NCBI GenBank assembly: GCA_963978545.1 | Contig: OZ021724.1 | Span: 28,509,933-28,573,932 of the forward strand | DNA from: Linyphia triangularis | Taxonomy: Eukaryota; Arthropoda; Arachnida; Araneae; Linyphiidae | Length of the DNA stretch: 64,000 nucleotides | Reading direction: 5' to 3' | Shown here: one piece after another, positions 12,245 to 24,844 of the stretch | How the letters are laid out: every line of letters begins with the position of its first letter | Numbering within the stretch: the stretch's first letter is position 1 | Translations under genes and position numbers: made by a program | Notes under the pieces: generated by a model | Database searches by the model: none | What the model was told of the DNA's origin: nothing | Seen by the model: only the letters and a program-made list of their open reading frames with translations

Positions 12245-14771
12245 CAGGGCTGCCACTGACTGTAAGCTTTGAAAATAGTTGCTTTAGTAGCCTCAGATGT
12301 TAAAAATAGTAGCCAAAATAGTAGTCTCAGACATTGAAAATAGTAGTCTCAGACGTTGAAAATAGTAGCCTCACTTTTCATAACAACGATTGTTTTTTCC
12401 AAGTCGGTAAATACCTTCCTCTTGTTTTAAAGGTTTTAAGCTATCATCAAGATTGGAATAAAACTGTTGATTTACATAAACACAAAACCCAGAGACACTC
12501 TTCTTTCAATTCAAAATAGTGTCTAATACATAACATCCCATACGGTAAAAGGCGTGTGTCTTGGGGGAGGCACTGACGTATTTATATAACTGCGATGGAA
12601 GTTGGCAACTCAACCCTACTCCCAGACAGCACCTAAGCAAAAAAAGCTAAACTTCACGCAAAAGCGATGGTAAAAATCGATTGGCAAAACAAGATACATA
12701 TTTTTTTTTAATTTCCAAAGTCAAACAACTTTTTGGCAGAAAAACAAGTTTTATTTTTAAACAATTATACTATTTAATGACAATGACAGGCGAATTTAAT
12801 TAAGGCCAGTTTTTAATTTTTTTAACAGGATAGCTATAGAATTTGAGAAACAAACTTCTCCAACATTTTTCTAATTTCCAGAAAATTCCCTAATGTGCAT
12901 CTATGTCGACGTTATCATTAAAAAAACGAAGAAAATATGACCAGTTTAAAAATATATAAATTTGACTATTTACAATTATATTTACTTATCAAAGTATAAT
13001 TGCACCAAAATATAAATTTAGGCTAAAAATCAAAACAAGCATCTTTAGAGTATGAAAAAAATGGAAAACATTAATAAAAAAATACAAAATTCACATAAAC
13101 CAATTTACAAACTACACCCATACTTGCTAACTTCAAGGAAAAGAAACTAGTACAATACTTTTTTTTTTTTAAATTTAAAAATAACAAAAATAAAACATGT
13201 TATTTTTTTAAATATTTTTTAAAAATTACATGACCCTTTACCTGAATGTATGCAGTAGCGCATTCATATTTTAAAATTTTTGGAGGGGGAGGAGGGTGTT
13301 TCAATTCTTCGTTTGATTTGTATTAAACATATAAATCAAAAACACATATCTCTTCCAGTTAATTACGTTTAATAAGATGTCAAAATTAAATTACAAAAAA
13401 AAAAAAAAATCAAGTACAGGATCTAACTTTTTTTGCTTATTAATGTCTATAGATTTGTTGCATATCTATAACAGTGCTCTAAAGGGTTAATAAAAACAAA
13501 AAGATATGATGGAATCAATTTGAAATATAAAGGAAATTAGGGTTCTAATATATTCTATTGACAAAAAACACAAGACAAGAAGAAAACAATCATATCTGTA
13601 AAGGATATACTCAGATTTAAGTTAGAGGATTTTTTTAACAATAATGCGCCGACGGTCGCGAAGCTATAAGATAACCAAAAATCTAACAGAAATAATGTGT
13701 GAATAATTGTTCCAAGCATTACAATGATCTCAGAAAGTGAAAAAAAAAATTTAAAAAAATGGGGACATGAACATGCGTTTGTGGGCCGAGGAGAGGGGAT
13801 AGGCCAGTTTGGCTCAGCTGCAGAGATTAGAAAAAGGTCGTAAACTTCATACCCCCAAATCGGCCAACTAGCCAGGTATGATTTTTACGAAAAAGCACAT
13901 GAAAAAAAAACCCCTGTATTATTCAACGCACGGGGCATCCACTTCTTGCGATGCGAGCCGGGATAGATGTCCGCACGGGGAATGCGAGAAAGGAAATTCA
14001 AAAATTTCAAAATTCCCTGACTAAAGAGTAATTTTACGAAATACCTTGACATTTACCTGAATTACCGGTTCTGTCGCCACCCTGTTTAAGCTGCATTCAA
14101 AGTAATTAAATTGCCTCAAAATTTAAATCATTTTATTATTTATAAATTTAGCTACAACATTGAAATTCTAATCATTCTGCATCGATTGACCTACACGGCG
14201 AAATCATTCATCACATCAGCACCTATCTCGGGCATAACGTCTATATAACATCAATACTGCCCATACTGATAGCATTTTCTTCCGGCGTTCACCACAAATT
14301 AATTTTTGTTAAGTAGAATAAATAAATCGAAATAATTTGATATTTCAGTATATAACAGTGTATGCTCTAGCACCTTGCAGAGCAAAAGATAAAACATTGG
14401 AACCTAACAGGCAGGCGAAAATGACTGTGGTTGCCGACAAAAACAACTATCTCGCGTGAGAGATTACTATCGTCGAACTAACAAAATAACCTCTGTACCC
14501 GCGAATATGAACAACTATTTCGGTAGTATTTGCTCTCTCTCTCTCCCCCCCCCCCCCCTTAAAAAACCCACCGTTTGGAGAAGATTGTTAGTAACTTAGT
14601 GCCGATTTTTTGTCTTGCTACTATCAGACAATATCCAATTTCTTAAAAAATAGTCGCCTCAGCCCAAAAATAGTCGTTTTGGGCCCTTTTTTCATTGAAA
14701 TAGTTGCCATAGTAGCCTGGCCAGTAAAATAGTCGCTTTAGTAGCCTTTTTAGTCGCCTGTGGCAGTTCTG
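12245..14771 (+). mobile_element. TIR element family D, copy 1
   Basis: The ends are inverted (cagggctgccac and rc cagaactgccac) with a 5-bp duplication AAATG on both sides (12240-12244 and 14772-14776). Both subterminal regions carry iterated 'aaatagtagcc/tagtcgcc' motifs. The core is shared, inverted, with 25329-26590. No transposase frame survives. A long pyrimidine tract, (CT)n then C-rich, is at 14529-14559. Confidence 0.6.
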
Positions 14772-14776
14772 AAATG

Positions 14777-16842
14777 GTCATCTTAAAATCTGTTTCTTCA
14801 AAACCCTTTCTGTAAAGGGAGCTAGAAATAATTTCTGACTTTCCTGGTTTACGATTTCTATTGCAAAATTATGAATATTTAACGATCAAACATATTATAG
14901 ATATTTTTGGTACTTACGGATTATCCCGTCAACTGTGGGCAAGACAAAAATTTCGTCAAACGGATTCCCTTATAGTTAGTCGAAACGGTCGGTCTAGACG
15001 GATGCTCGGTCTTCCGCACAGCTGACACATTCAATGGGAAGGCCCCAATACTGGTCCGAACCGAGCCGGCCTTCTGGTTGGTTGTATTCAGATTATCTGG
15101 CGCAGTCAGCAACACGAGGGCTATAATGCGCCGAAATATTCGTCATTAGACAAGCCAACATACATTTACAAACACCCATGCCCAACACGGGACTCGAACC
15201 CGCAACCTCGCGGTCTAGAAGCTAGCACGCTAACCACTATACCGTTTGGTCGGCATTTGATTAGAAAAGAGTATCAATTTAAAGTAAATATAAATTAAAG
15301 TAATTATAACATCTACGAAACATAAAACGAAATAATAATCTGCAGGTTTCAGCTAGAATACTATTCACATAAAAAAAAAAAAAAAAGGAAATCGTAAATA
15401 CAATATTAACAGAATTACCACATCTATTATTGTGTTTCCTATTCCTTCTCGAGAGCAAGATCGGATTGAGAATAACATCTACAGGCATTCATTCTATGAT
15501 CAATATGTTGTTCAGCTGCTCAGTTACTAGCCTTGAAGCACAGCTGCAGACTAATGATTAAACAATTTGGTATACGTTGCACAAATTATTCTGTAAGTGG
15601 TATAAGCCATATTTTTATGATTATAAGTCAAATTCTAATTATTAGTGTAGAAAACATAGCATTAATTATTTATATAACTGTGCTTATATTGATGTGTTGG
15701 TAATCTCTCGAGTGACGAAAATATATAAAATTCAGTGTACGAAAAACTTTTTTCTTCGATGACGATTACAATATATATCCAAAGAAAGAAACTATGTTTA
15801 CATTCACTCTCCACTTGTCAAAAATTGTTTGAATACCAAATCTGTAAAAAATTTCCTATCAATGATTTTTTTTTTTTTGCGAAATCACAGGAATAAATAT
15901 AAGAGATGCTTCATTTTAATATATAATTAATAATGAAAAATTCATATACTTTAAAAAAGAGATTCGACGCATTAGTTATTCGCATTTAGTTTATGAGCTT
16001 GGTGAGGTATTTTACATGTCTCTCTATATATTTTTACTTTTATACATCACCATCTAATTTCGATGCTACCATATACATCTTGATTCGATAAAGTATTCAA
16101 ATGGAGTTGTATATATGAAAAATCACTTCCATCACATCGTACATTTTTAAAAGGGCTAAATTACAAACTAGAGAACATCTTCTTAATGGTACCAATTATT
16201 ACTTTAACAACTTACTTTCCTTTTCTACGATGTTTGAACTATTTGGGAAAAACCTGACTCATTTTTCTATTTCAATTAGCAAGAAATTATAAACTATATA
16301 ATTTACTAAGTTTCACAATCTTGGAATTTGTGTCCTTACATTGTCATGTATGATGATAGAACTCTTCTTAATTCTATTTTCTTAAATAATTTTTTCTTTT
16401 ACAGTTTAGCAGAACTTATAAGAAAAAGATAAAAACACATTTCGTATACGACAAATTCCATTCATTATCACGTTTTAAAATTTAGTTAAAAAAAAAAAAT
16501 CAGTAAGAAATTTAAAGTTTTTAAATTCCTTGAAAATATCATTAGGTGTATAAAAGTTTATCTTTCCATTTTTTGAAATAAAGAATATTTTTTTTTACAA
16601 TTTTAAATACATTGCTCTTGTTTCGCAAATTGGCTTTCCATTACCGCCGGAATTGTCCAGATATAATATATTCAAAATTCAGTATCATTTAAGATTCTGG
16701 CAAGCGGTTAACTATAAGATATCTGAATCTGAAACTTATTTTTAGTATTTTTCTCACACGACAACTTATGTCCTCAAGAGTTCTATAATAATAAAATATT
16801 CTCACTTCTAACGCTAGTTTTATTCAAATACGTTTAACTTAC
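14777..16842. other. Presumed intron of gene copy 1, otherwise empty
   Basis: Apart from SINE copy 4, AT-rich with short poly-A/T runs. A GTAAGT donor-like site on the minus strand near 14918 is an alternative first-exon end for gene copy 1. Confidence 0.35.
15076..15254 (-). mobile_element. tRNA-derived SINE, copy 4
   Basis: Near-consensus full-length copy with intact A and B boxes. I see no clear target-site duplication, so the flanks may have been rearranged or mutated. Confidence 0.87.
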
Positions 16843-16925
16843 CTAAAACAAACCAGGTACAATTCAGAATTTATCCTTCACATACGACATGCTGTGCCCA
16901 GGATCTTATCTCTATATATATAAGG
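16843..16925 (-). promoter_or_regulatory. Candidate first exon of gene copy 1 with a TATA box from a Helitron end
   Basis: A very good minus-strand donor (gttttag then GTAAGTTAAAC) ends a short putative exon at 16843, six kb upstream of the copy 1 acceptor. The only TATA-like sequence at a suitable distance is the TATATATATA terminus of the Helitron-like element starting at 16909. An AGATAAGA spans the junction. Suggestive only. Confidence 0.25.
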
Positions 16926-18548
16926 CAAAGCCCTCACTCACTGACTGACTCACTCATCACTAATTCTCCCACTTCCCACATAGTCACAACTCTGAAAATC
17001 GGCACAAATATCAACAATGGTAAAAATAGAAAAAGTAAACTATTCCGATCTCGATTAACCCACTTTAAGGGGTCGAAAAGGGGTTAAACGTTCCAAACGG
17101 GGGACATTCGAAAATCCTACTTCCCACATAGTCACAACTCTGAAAATCGGCACAAATATCAACAATGGTAAAAATAGAAAAAGTAAACTATTCCGATCTC
17201 GATTAACCCACTTTAAGGGGTCGAAAAGGGGTTAAACGTTCCAAACGGGGGACATTCGAATATCCTACTTCCCACATAGTCACAACTCTGAAAATTGGCA
17301 CAAATATCAACAATGGTAAAAATAGAAAAAGTAAACTATTTCGATCTCGATTAACCCACTTTAAGGGGTCGAAAAGGGGTTAAACGTTCCAAACGAGGAA
17401 TATTCGAATGTCCTACTTCTCATTTCGTCACAACTCTAAAAATGGGTGAGAATATCAATAAAGAGAAACGAAGAAAAAGTAAGTTATTCCGATCTCGATT
17501 AACCCACTTTAAGGGGTGGAACAGGGGTTAAACGTTCCAAACGAGGGATATTCGAATGTCCTACTTCCCCTTTCGTCACAACTCTGAAATCTGGTGCAAG
17601 TATCAACAAAAACAAACGTATAAAAAGTAAGCTATTCCGATCTCTATTTACCCATTCTAAGAGGTCAAAAAGGGGTTAAACGTTCCAAACGAGGGATATT
17701 CGAATGTACCACTTCCTATATGGTCACAACTCGGAAATTTGGTACAAATGTCAACAATGGTAAACATAGAAAAAGTAAGCTATTCCGATCTCGATTAACC
17801 CACTTTAAGAGGTCAAAAAGGGGTTAAACGTTCCAAACGAGCGATATATTCGAATGTCCTACTTCTCATATTTTCACAATTCTGAAAACTGGTGTGAATA
17901 TCAATAAAGACAAACGCAGAAAAAGTAAACTATTCCGATCTCGGGTGGATCAAGGGGTGGAAAAGGGGTTAAACGTTCCAAACGAGGAATATTCGAATGT
18001 ACCACTTCCCATATGGTCACAACTCGGAAATTTGGTACAAATGTCAAAAAAATTAAACATAGAAAAAGTAAGCTATTCTGTTCTCGATTAACCAACTTTA
18101 AGGGGTCGAAAAGGGGTTAAATGTTCCAAACGAGGGATATCCGAATGTTCCTCTTCCAATGTAGTCATTTTTCTGATATTTTTTTGCAAATGTTAAAAAA
18201 ATAAGTCATTCCAATATCGATTAACGAATTTTTAAGGGATGAAAAGACGACGCAACATTGAAACTATACGAGGATTAACTTAATGTCTAATTAACTTAAT
18301 TCCAATACAGCTGCTACTTTGAAATTTAGAACTAAGAGCAAACATAAACACAATAAACTATTCCAGTTTACTATTCACAATTATAAAATTCGTTTAAAAT
18401 GTCAACAAAGGAAAGTTCCTATTTTGATAAATCAATTTGTCGGGATCGAAATGGGAGCAAACGTCTGAAGTGTAGAATACATGAATGTCTTGTGATCGCT
18501 AAAATGCTAATGGTAAAATTTCGTAGCGCAGCACGGGTATTCAGCTTA
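16909..18548 (+). mobile_element. Helitron-like non-autonomous element A with minisatellite
   Basis: It begins TCTCTATATATATAAGG after an A, then a CACTCACTGACTG region. The body is a tandem array, then a tail ending in a GC-rich segment (cgtagcgcagcacggg) and CAGCTTA. Related element B ends in CAGCTAG. A TC start, CTAG-type end and no inverted repeats or target duplication fit Helitrons. No Rep/helicase coding is present, so it is non-autonomous. Confidence 0.55.
16965..18240 (+). repeat. Minisatellite, about 149-bp unit, roughly 8 copies
   Basis: Successive units are spaced 148-149 bases, for example attaacccactttaagg at about 17055, 17204, 17353 and 17501. The first three units are nearly identical and later ones increasingly diverged. 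The array is internal to Helitron-like element A. Confidence 0.85.
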
Positions 18549-18948
18549 AAGTCACCGACTATTGGGGATACCCAAAATGCCTGAAAAATTCTGAATTATT
18601 GTGTAACTATCAATATTCTGCTCTGTGCTCTGGTTCAATGCTATGAAATTTGATAAATCATAATTTTTATAAATCATTAGTTATTAAAAACATTAATATC
18701 TTGACATCAATGTAGTCAAGAAGGTAATAAAAATTGTCATTAACATTTAAATGACACCAATTATCGTCAATAGAGGTCCCCATCTGCTACGTTGTGCCTA
18801 TAGTAATCAGTTTTCTAAATCAGGCCCTGGATGGACCATTGGCGATTTACAAACAGTAATTAGACAAGAATTAAAAGCAATAAAATATTATAAAAATAGT
18901 TTTATAAAAGTATTAGGTTACAGATAATTAGTGTATCCACAGACAGCA

Positions 18949-19548
18949 TCAACTATTCTGAACCTGAACAATACTCCACATACGTGGGTCTTCAGGACGT
19001 CTTTCATACATTTCATTCTTTATCGTATGTTTATATATAGAGACAAATTTGGAACCTAAATGGCCATACTTTCCAGCATGTGTATCTTCATCAGATTTGT
19101 ATAATATATCTTTTGGATAACCGTACACTTTTCGAATAGCATCCGCGGCTTGCTTGGCTAGAAGCTTATCAGAGTAATCACGGGTATAGCAGCATATTAC
19201 TCCGTTTGTGCTTCCTGGTTTAGTTTCATATCCATCACTCCATGCTGTAGAAGCTTTAGCACTGTGAAGGCCAATTGCACTGCTGTGGTTGCTTTCTACA
19301 AGGGTCTTTATACACTGCCATGCAAAATCATGATTGATCATTCCGGATTTCGGCATAACTCGAACGCAATCATTGAAAATCATCCACTTTCCACATGAAA
19401 ATCTTTTCTTTGGGGGAATGTCACTTATTTCATCGTCGCCTTCTTTGTTACACTTCAAAAAATCATAGGCATTAAGGGTTTCAGCATAAATCCATGGTTG
19501 GTTTGTCACTTGCGATGGTAAAAGAGAGTCAGGACAGAAGTTAGCCAT
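18949..19548 (-). CDS. Bles03/DUF1917-like protein, array copy 2
   Basis: Single coding exon of 199 residues beginning MANFCPDSLLPSQ. A strong acceptor (tttttcatttag) ends at 19553 with four bases between it and the ATG. Landmarks: SCGKWMIFND at 51-60, NHDFAWQCIKTLVE at 72-85, AKASTAW at 97-103, GVICCYTRDYSD at 116-127, AKQAADAIRKVY at 131-142, YKSDEDTHAGKY at 150-161 and FVSIYKHT at 168-175. It is about three quarters identical by eye to copy 3, including a shared NKEG insert and KKR before GKW that the other copies lack, so the two look like a recent duplication. The frame is intact. The family has an eIF4E-like fold; role unknown. Confidence 0.83.
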   Translation of the reverse strand: MANFCPDSLLPSQVTNQPWIYAETLNAYDFLKCNKEGDDEISDIPPKKRFSCGKWMIFNDCVRVMPKSGMINHDFAWQCIKTLVESNHSSAIGLHSAKASTAWSDGYETKPGSTNGVICCYTRDYSDKLLAKQAADAIRKVYGYPKDILYKSDEDTHAGKYGHLGSKFVSIYKHTIKNEMYERRPEDPRMWSIVQVQNS

Positions 19549-20753
19549 TATCCTAAATGAAAAAAGTTATTATATTTTACATACATTCAGTACCCATTTA
19601 AATATTTTGTTCATATGTACAAACTGAAAATTAATCATTGGGTTCCTACAATAAATTTAGTAAACCTACCCATATGATGTTACCTGATAAATAACATTCA
19701 ATTTTGTTCAAAAATTTATTTTGATATTCAGAGTGTTCGATCAAATCAAGTAAAAAATCCTCGTTTCAGTAACGAAGATCCTTCAAAATCAGAAGAAAAA
19801 GTAAGAAATAATTTACCAGCCTTTGATATTTCAGTGTTAAAAAAGCTAAGGAAATATTTGAAAAAGGAATAAGGCAACAATAAGGAATAAGATAAAAATA
19901 ATAAATTAAATTATATTATCAAAAATTAAGTGTTTTGATATCACCAATGCCAAACGGTAGCGTACGGCATTACGAAAGTCAAAGTCAAAAAAAAATAAAA
20001 AAAAAATATATATATATATATACACACACAAGTTTATCCAATCAGTTTTTATAATGTGATTTTTCCTCCTATGACACCTTACTCGAGTGATGTCACAAGT
20101 TTGAAGTTCAGGAATATTTTCATTGGTTACGGTTTTTAACTGTGACCGCTGTTTCTGTCAAAATGTGGCGTTTATAACTTATAACGTCGCAGTCACGTGA
20201 TTTCGCTTATGTTTACAAATCCATGAAACTCACTGTTTCTGCATGACTTATGGTTGTTTTTCTCAAAATTATGACTTTCCATATGCGCAGAAACCCTGGA
20301 GATAATAGTTCTAGTTTCAATGAGTATTTAGAGGTTATACCACCGAACGATGAAAGTTTATAGTATAGATAACTAGCTCTCTGTGCACCTGAACTAAAGA
20401 ATGTTTGAATATATTTTTATGTATAGATTTGTTAGCATATGTTAGAAGTTCAGCTAAGAGACATCCTTATAAAAGAGCAGGTTTAGAAGAAAAAATTAAA
20501 TATATCCTTTCTCTATGTTATAAAAAATTTACATTGCTACACTTATATTTCTGAAAATTCATAAACTTAATGATTTGCTAAAAAGTAATTCAATTGTGAA
20601 AGAACTATTAAAATTTAAGAATCTAAAATCTTTTAATTCTAAAAGTAGAATTGATTAATGAACTTACATTTTAACTGAACAATTTTATTACAAAAACACT
20701 TAAATTATAAAATGAAATATACATTCTTTTAATCAAGTTAAATGTATAATTAC

Positions 20754-20852
20754 CTTGGTAACTTCAGCCATTTAAATATTAACAGGGAAAAAAGCAAATT
20801 TAAGTTGTGTTCATCAAGGCTGTGTTATAAATATATATATATAAAAAGTTAT
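20754..20852 (-). promoter_or_regulatory. Candidate TATA region and first exon of gene copy 2
   Basis: A minus-strand run of TATATATATA (about 20830-20848) precedes an exon-like stretch ending in a donor (accaag then GTAATT) at 20754. It is 1.2 kb upstream of the copy 2 acceptor. Within the stretch ATG-GCT-GAA-GTT-ACC-AAG would be spliced to GATAATGGCTAA, giving only a nine-codon upstream frame, so it cannot extend the protein. Weak evidence. Confidence 0.25.
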
Positions 20853-20854
20853 AT

Positions 20855-23465
20855 TTTTCCAAAATTTTTTAACTTACTTTTTGAAAGGATATACTAGAGA
20901 AATATAAATTGGATTTATAAAAATAGAACTTCTAGTATTTGAAAATTTAATTACTTTTACACCAGAAAATTGATTGTAAGCAATTAAATTCTAAGTATGG
21001 GTGCCATCAGGGTGTTTGGGCTTATGAAAGTTAAAAAAAAGTAGAGAAAAGTGGTAAAATTCATGAGAAAGATTGGGGGAAGTATGGTATATGAGAATAT
21101 ATATGCGTTTTAAATTATTCTATCAAACTGAAAATTAATGCATAACTATTAATTACATTTCAGTAAGCAATTCAATTATCATGTTACAGAAAATCAGTTT
21201 GAACATACTTTAGCCTCCTGCAAATATGCTTGTTGACAATGCTTATGGTGCTAAGGACAAAAAGATTTTTTGAACCTTTATAATAGTGATCATAGAAATA
21301 AAAAGACTAGTTTAATAATATCGACTATTTATATGCCTGCAAATCAATAATATTGCAGAAATACAAAAAGAATTATAGAATAAAAATCAATCAGTACCTA
21401 TAGGTAGAAAACAGATTAACAAAATCAAATTTAAAAACCTATGTATGTACAAGTCACATCACAAGTAAAATAACTTTCACATACAAAACCTTCAGCAACA
21501 AGAAAACTTAATTGTGTCAGTTTGCTAACCCATGTATAGAATTGTCAAATTTTTCCACCTAAATGGTTTACTTAATCATGGTTGATAAATTTTGGTGTAA
21601 AACTGATTAATACAATTATTTATTTTTAACCTTTTCTTTATGTTTAAAATAAGTTAAAAGAAGTGTTTTTATACAAATTATCAATCAGCATGATTTAATC
21701 CTTTGAAAGTATTTAAATGTTTAGTTGTTTGAATTTAACAAACGTTGTATCTGCTTGATAACAAAATAGTTTAGTTTGTATTTTCAAAAAAAAAAAAAAA
21801 AGTTCAATGAAATGAGACATAGATAAGTAGAAAAATATAAAAAAATTAACTCTAGACATGTCTTTTGTTTTAATTGTTGAAAGAAAAACAAAGAGTAAAA
21901 TTACAATTTGTGAAATTTTGCAATTCTTTGTCACAAGGGGTCGTATACATTAAAAAACAGAATAAAAGTTTAAAATGTTTACTGACAACCCTATGATATT
22001 ATTTCATATTTAATGTGCAGAAATTTCTTTTGAAATAGCATGTTTTGTATGAACGAATGGTTAGAGATAAAAATAATGATGAGGAAATGGCCGAACACTA
22101 CAAAAATATAAATAACAAAACATTGTTTTTAAGGCATAATGGTAAAATAATTATTTATTTGAATTTTGTGCAAGATGATAGTTTGATGTAAGATAGATAT
22201 AGTTAGATAGCAAGAAGATAGTTTGGTTGGAAGGGGAGGGGGGGATAACGTGCCACCTTTTATTAAAATTTGTTTAATTATAATAATAATAAAAAAATTC
22301 CATTTTCTTAAATGGAAACATATTTTTGGCTTGATTAGATTCACTATGATCGAAAAAGCGTCCAAGTTTCTTTCTTTATTTTAACTTTTGGCTTAAAGTA
22401 TTAGGAAATATGAAAAAGTACCGTACATTTACAGTACCTACTTAAATCGAATACTTAAGACGTGTGGTGCAAAAAAAAATAAAAAAATGTGGCTTTAATG
22501 AAGGAATGACCAATGGCCTAACCTTTTTTTTTCTACTGTAATTAACAACAAACAGAAAAATATAAAACATTGCATGTATCTTTGCTTATTACTATAAAAT
22601 AAGAAATTGGTAGATTTTAATTTAAAATGTTTTAAAATAATGTTCCTTGATAGTATGTGCAACAGACAAATTCACACTGGATGAAGTTAAATAAAATTTC
22701 AAAACAGTTTAATAGCAATGCAAAGTGAAATTTAAATTCTAATATGTAGTAAAAATATGTTAATTTCTTTTACTTGGTAAGGAATACGAGGCATATGTAG
22801 CATCAACACCAGGTTCATTCACATTTTGTCCCAGATGTTTTTCATTTTAATTATTTTTATAAGTTTTTGGTGCACTGCATCACACTGCCAAGCAATTAGG
22901 TTAAAAAGCAAATCCTTCTTTAATGAGAACATCATTTACAATATAATAGGATTAAGTTAATGTGTTTAAGTAAGTTTGTTAAAAAGCAATGGGTTTGTTT
23001 CAAAACTCCATTCAAGCTTCATGGCTTGAAAAATAATTTGCTTTTAAAAATACTTTGTATTTTTTGTAAGAAAATTCTTTATATTTAAATTTGTGTATTG
23101 TTTGTTTTTTCCATTTGAATAAAATCCATATTTTTCTGATATGCTTCATTTATATTTAAACTTAATTTAAAAAAAAAAAATTCTACTTTTCCTTCATTTC
23201 AAAATACTATTTATCTACAGAGTAACTATAATTCATGTTTTTCGAAGGTTCTGAGCAATAGGAAACTTTACAAGAGTTACCTACTGCATTGCAAAAGGAT
23301 CACCCGTTCTGCTTCAAACCACATATACGACCACACCAGTAGTGATTTACTGACCAGTGACCACTAATAGTAGACATACAGAAATAAAACACAATAAATT
23401 ATTATACATTTTTTTATATAAAAGTAATAGAGTACAAGTAAGCAGTCTTTTCAGCATCAGCTATT
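20855..23465. other. Spacer between gene copies 2 and 3
   Basis: Contains presumed upstream DNA of copy 2 and the 3' flank of copy 3. It is AT-rich and has no recognisable gene or large repeat. A small GC-rich patch (gggaggggggg) is near 22232. Confidence 0.45.
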
Positions 23466-24059
23466 TTAAACCTGCACAATATTCCACATAAGTGGGTCTT
23501 CAGGATGCCTTTCATACATCTCATTCTTTAGTGTATGCTTATAAATAGAGACAAAGCTGGAGCCTAAATGGCCATACTTCCCAGCACTTGTATCTATATC
23601 AGATTTGTATAATAGATCTCGTGGGTATAGGTACACTTTTCGAATGGCGTCAGCAGCTTGCTTGGCCAGAGGCTTGTCAGAGTAATCACGAGTATAGCAG
23701 CATATTACTCCGTGTGAGCTTTTTGGTTTAGTTTCATATGTTCCGGGATTCCATGCTGTAGAAGCTTTAGCACCGTGAAGACTAGTTACACTGCTGTTGT
23801 TGTTTTCTACAAGTGTCTTTATGCACTGCCATGCAAAATCGTGATTGGTCATTCCGGATTTTGGCATAACTCGAACACAGTCATTGTAAATCATCCACTT
23901 TCCGCATGAAGATCTTTTCTTTGGAGAAATGTTACTGTTTTCATTGTTGCCTTCTTTGTTACAATTCAAAAAATCATGAATGTCAGGTATTCTAGCGTGA
24001 ACCCATGGCCGGTCAATTTCTTGCGATGGAAAAGAAGAGCTGGGAGAGAAAATAGCCAT
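23466..24059 (-). CDS. Bles03/DUF1917-like protein, array copy 3
   Basis: Single coding exon of 197 residues beginning MAIFSPSSSFPSQ. The acceptor (ttttttcattcag) ends at 24063, three bases before the ATG. Landmarks: SCGKWMIYND at 51-60, NHDFAWQCIKTLVE at 72-85, AKASTAW at 97-103, GVICCYTRDYSD at 117-128, AKQAADAIRKVY at 132-143, YKSDIDTSAGKY at 151-162 and FVSIYKHT at 169-176. It is the close partner of copy 2, about 4 kb away in the same orientation, and the splice context is also nearly identical, which indicates duplication of a segment larger than the coding exon. The frame is intact and I see no disabling change. Confidence 0.83.
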   Translation of the reverse strand: MAIFSPSSSFPSQEIDRPWVHARIPDIHDFLNCNKEGNNENSNISPKKRSSCGKWMIYNDCVRVMPKSGMTNHDFAWQCIKTLVENNNSSVTSLHGAKASTAWNPGTYETKPKSSHGVICCYTRDYSDKPLAKQAADAIRKVYLYPRDLLYKSDIDTSAGKYGHLGSSFVSIYKHTLKNEMYERHPEDPLMWNIVQV

Positions 24060-24844
24060 ATCCTGAATGAAAAAATAACTATCTCTTACTTATATTCAAA
24101 ACCTACTTAAGTATTTTTTGCTAAAATTGAAAATTAATCACAGAATTTGAAGATAATACAGTCCTTTATATTTAATAAACATAGTACATCAATGATGTTT
24201 AACAGGTCCACATATCTATTACATGTAATAACAGTAAAACAAAATAAAATTTTCACAAATTAATTTTCATATATATAGCCTGTAATTAATATACTTCTTT
24301 CTTATGCCTTAAGGTACAATTGAAAACAATTCAAACATGTTTTTAATAATTTACATGATTTTGGGAAGAACTTCATAAATAAATGTAGAATTTTTTATTG
24401 TTATAATACTATTATTTTCTAATTCACTACAAATATGTTAACAGTAAATTACAAAATTAAACTTGAAAGATTTTAATAATTATCTTGGATGTTCCTTTAC
24501 TTGTAAATACCATTTTAAGTTATAGTGCAAGTTATCAACTTCAAATACAGAGCAGCTGAAAAGTAATATTATGAGTTAAAGAACAATAATGAGCATCCAA
24601 CTTAAGGACGGTTTGCATTTCTCAAAATAAAAGCCATAAAATCGAATGCAGCAGTAAAAATTTTTATAGGATTTTATGCAATAAGAAGCATGGTATGTAT
24701 GCAAATTTTGTAAACCGGTTGTCAGTCACATGGCTGCGTCAATAAGAGATTGGAGGTGTTTCGCTTTTGCATGAGGGCTTTGTTTGTAGTAAAATTTGAA
24801 CTTCAAGTAAATAATTGGCAATTATAAAATTTTAGAAATTTCAA

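Noticed and set aside
16965..18240. CRISPR-like array
   Set aside because: The units are contiguous 149-bp tandem repeats without unique spacers, in a eukaryotic transposable element.
20060..20260. Promoter of gene copy 2 in a CpG-richer patch (CACGTGA, TGATGTCAC, ATTGGTTA)
   Set aside because: No TATA or donor follows in the right orientation. A similar TGACGTCACAAG near position 51 is not near any gene, so the motifs may belong to a repeat.
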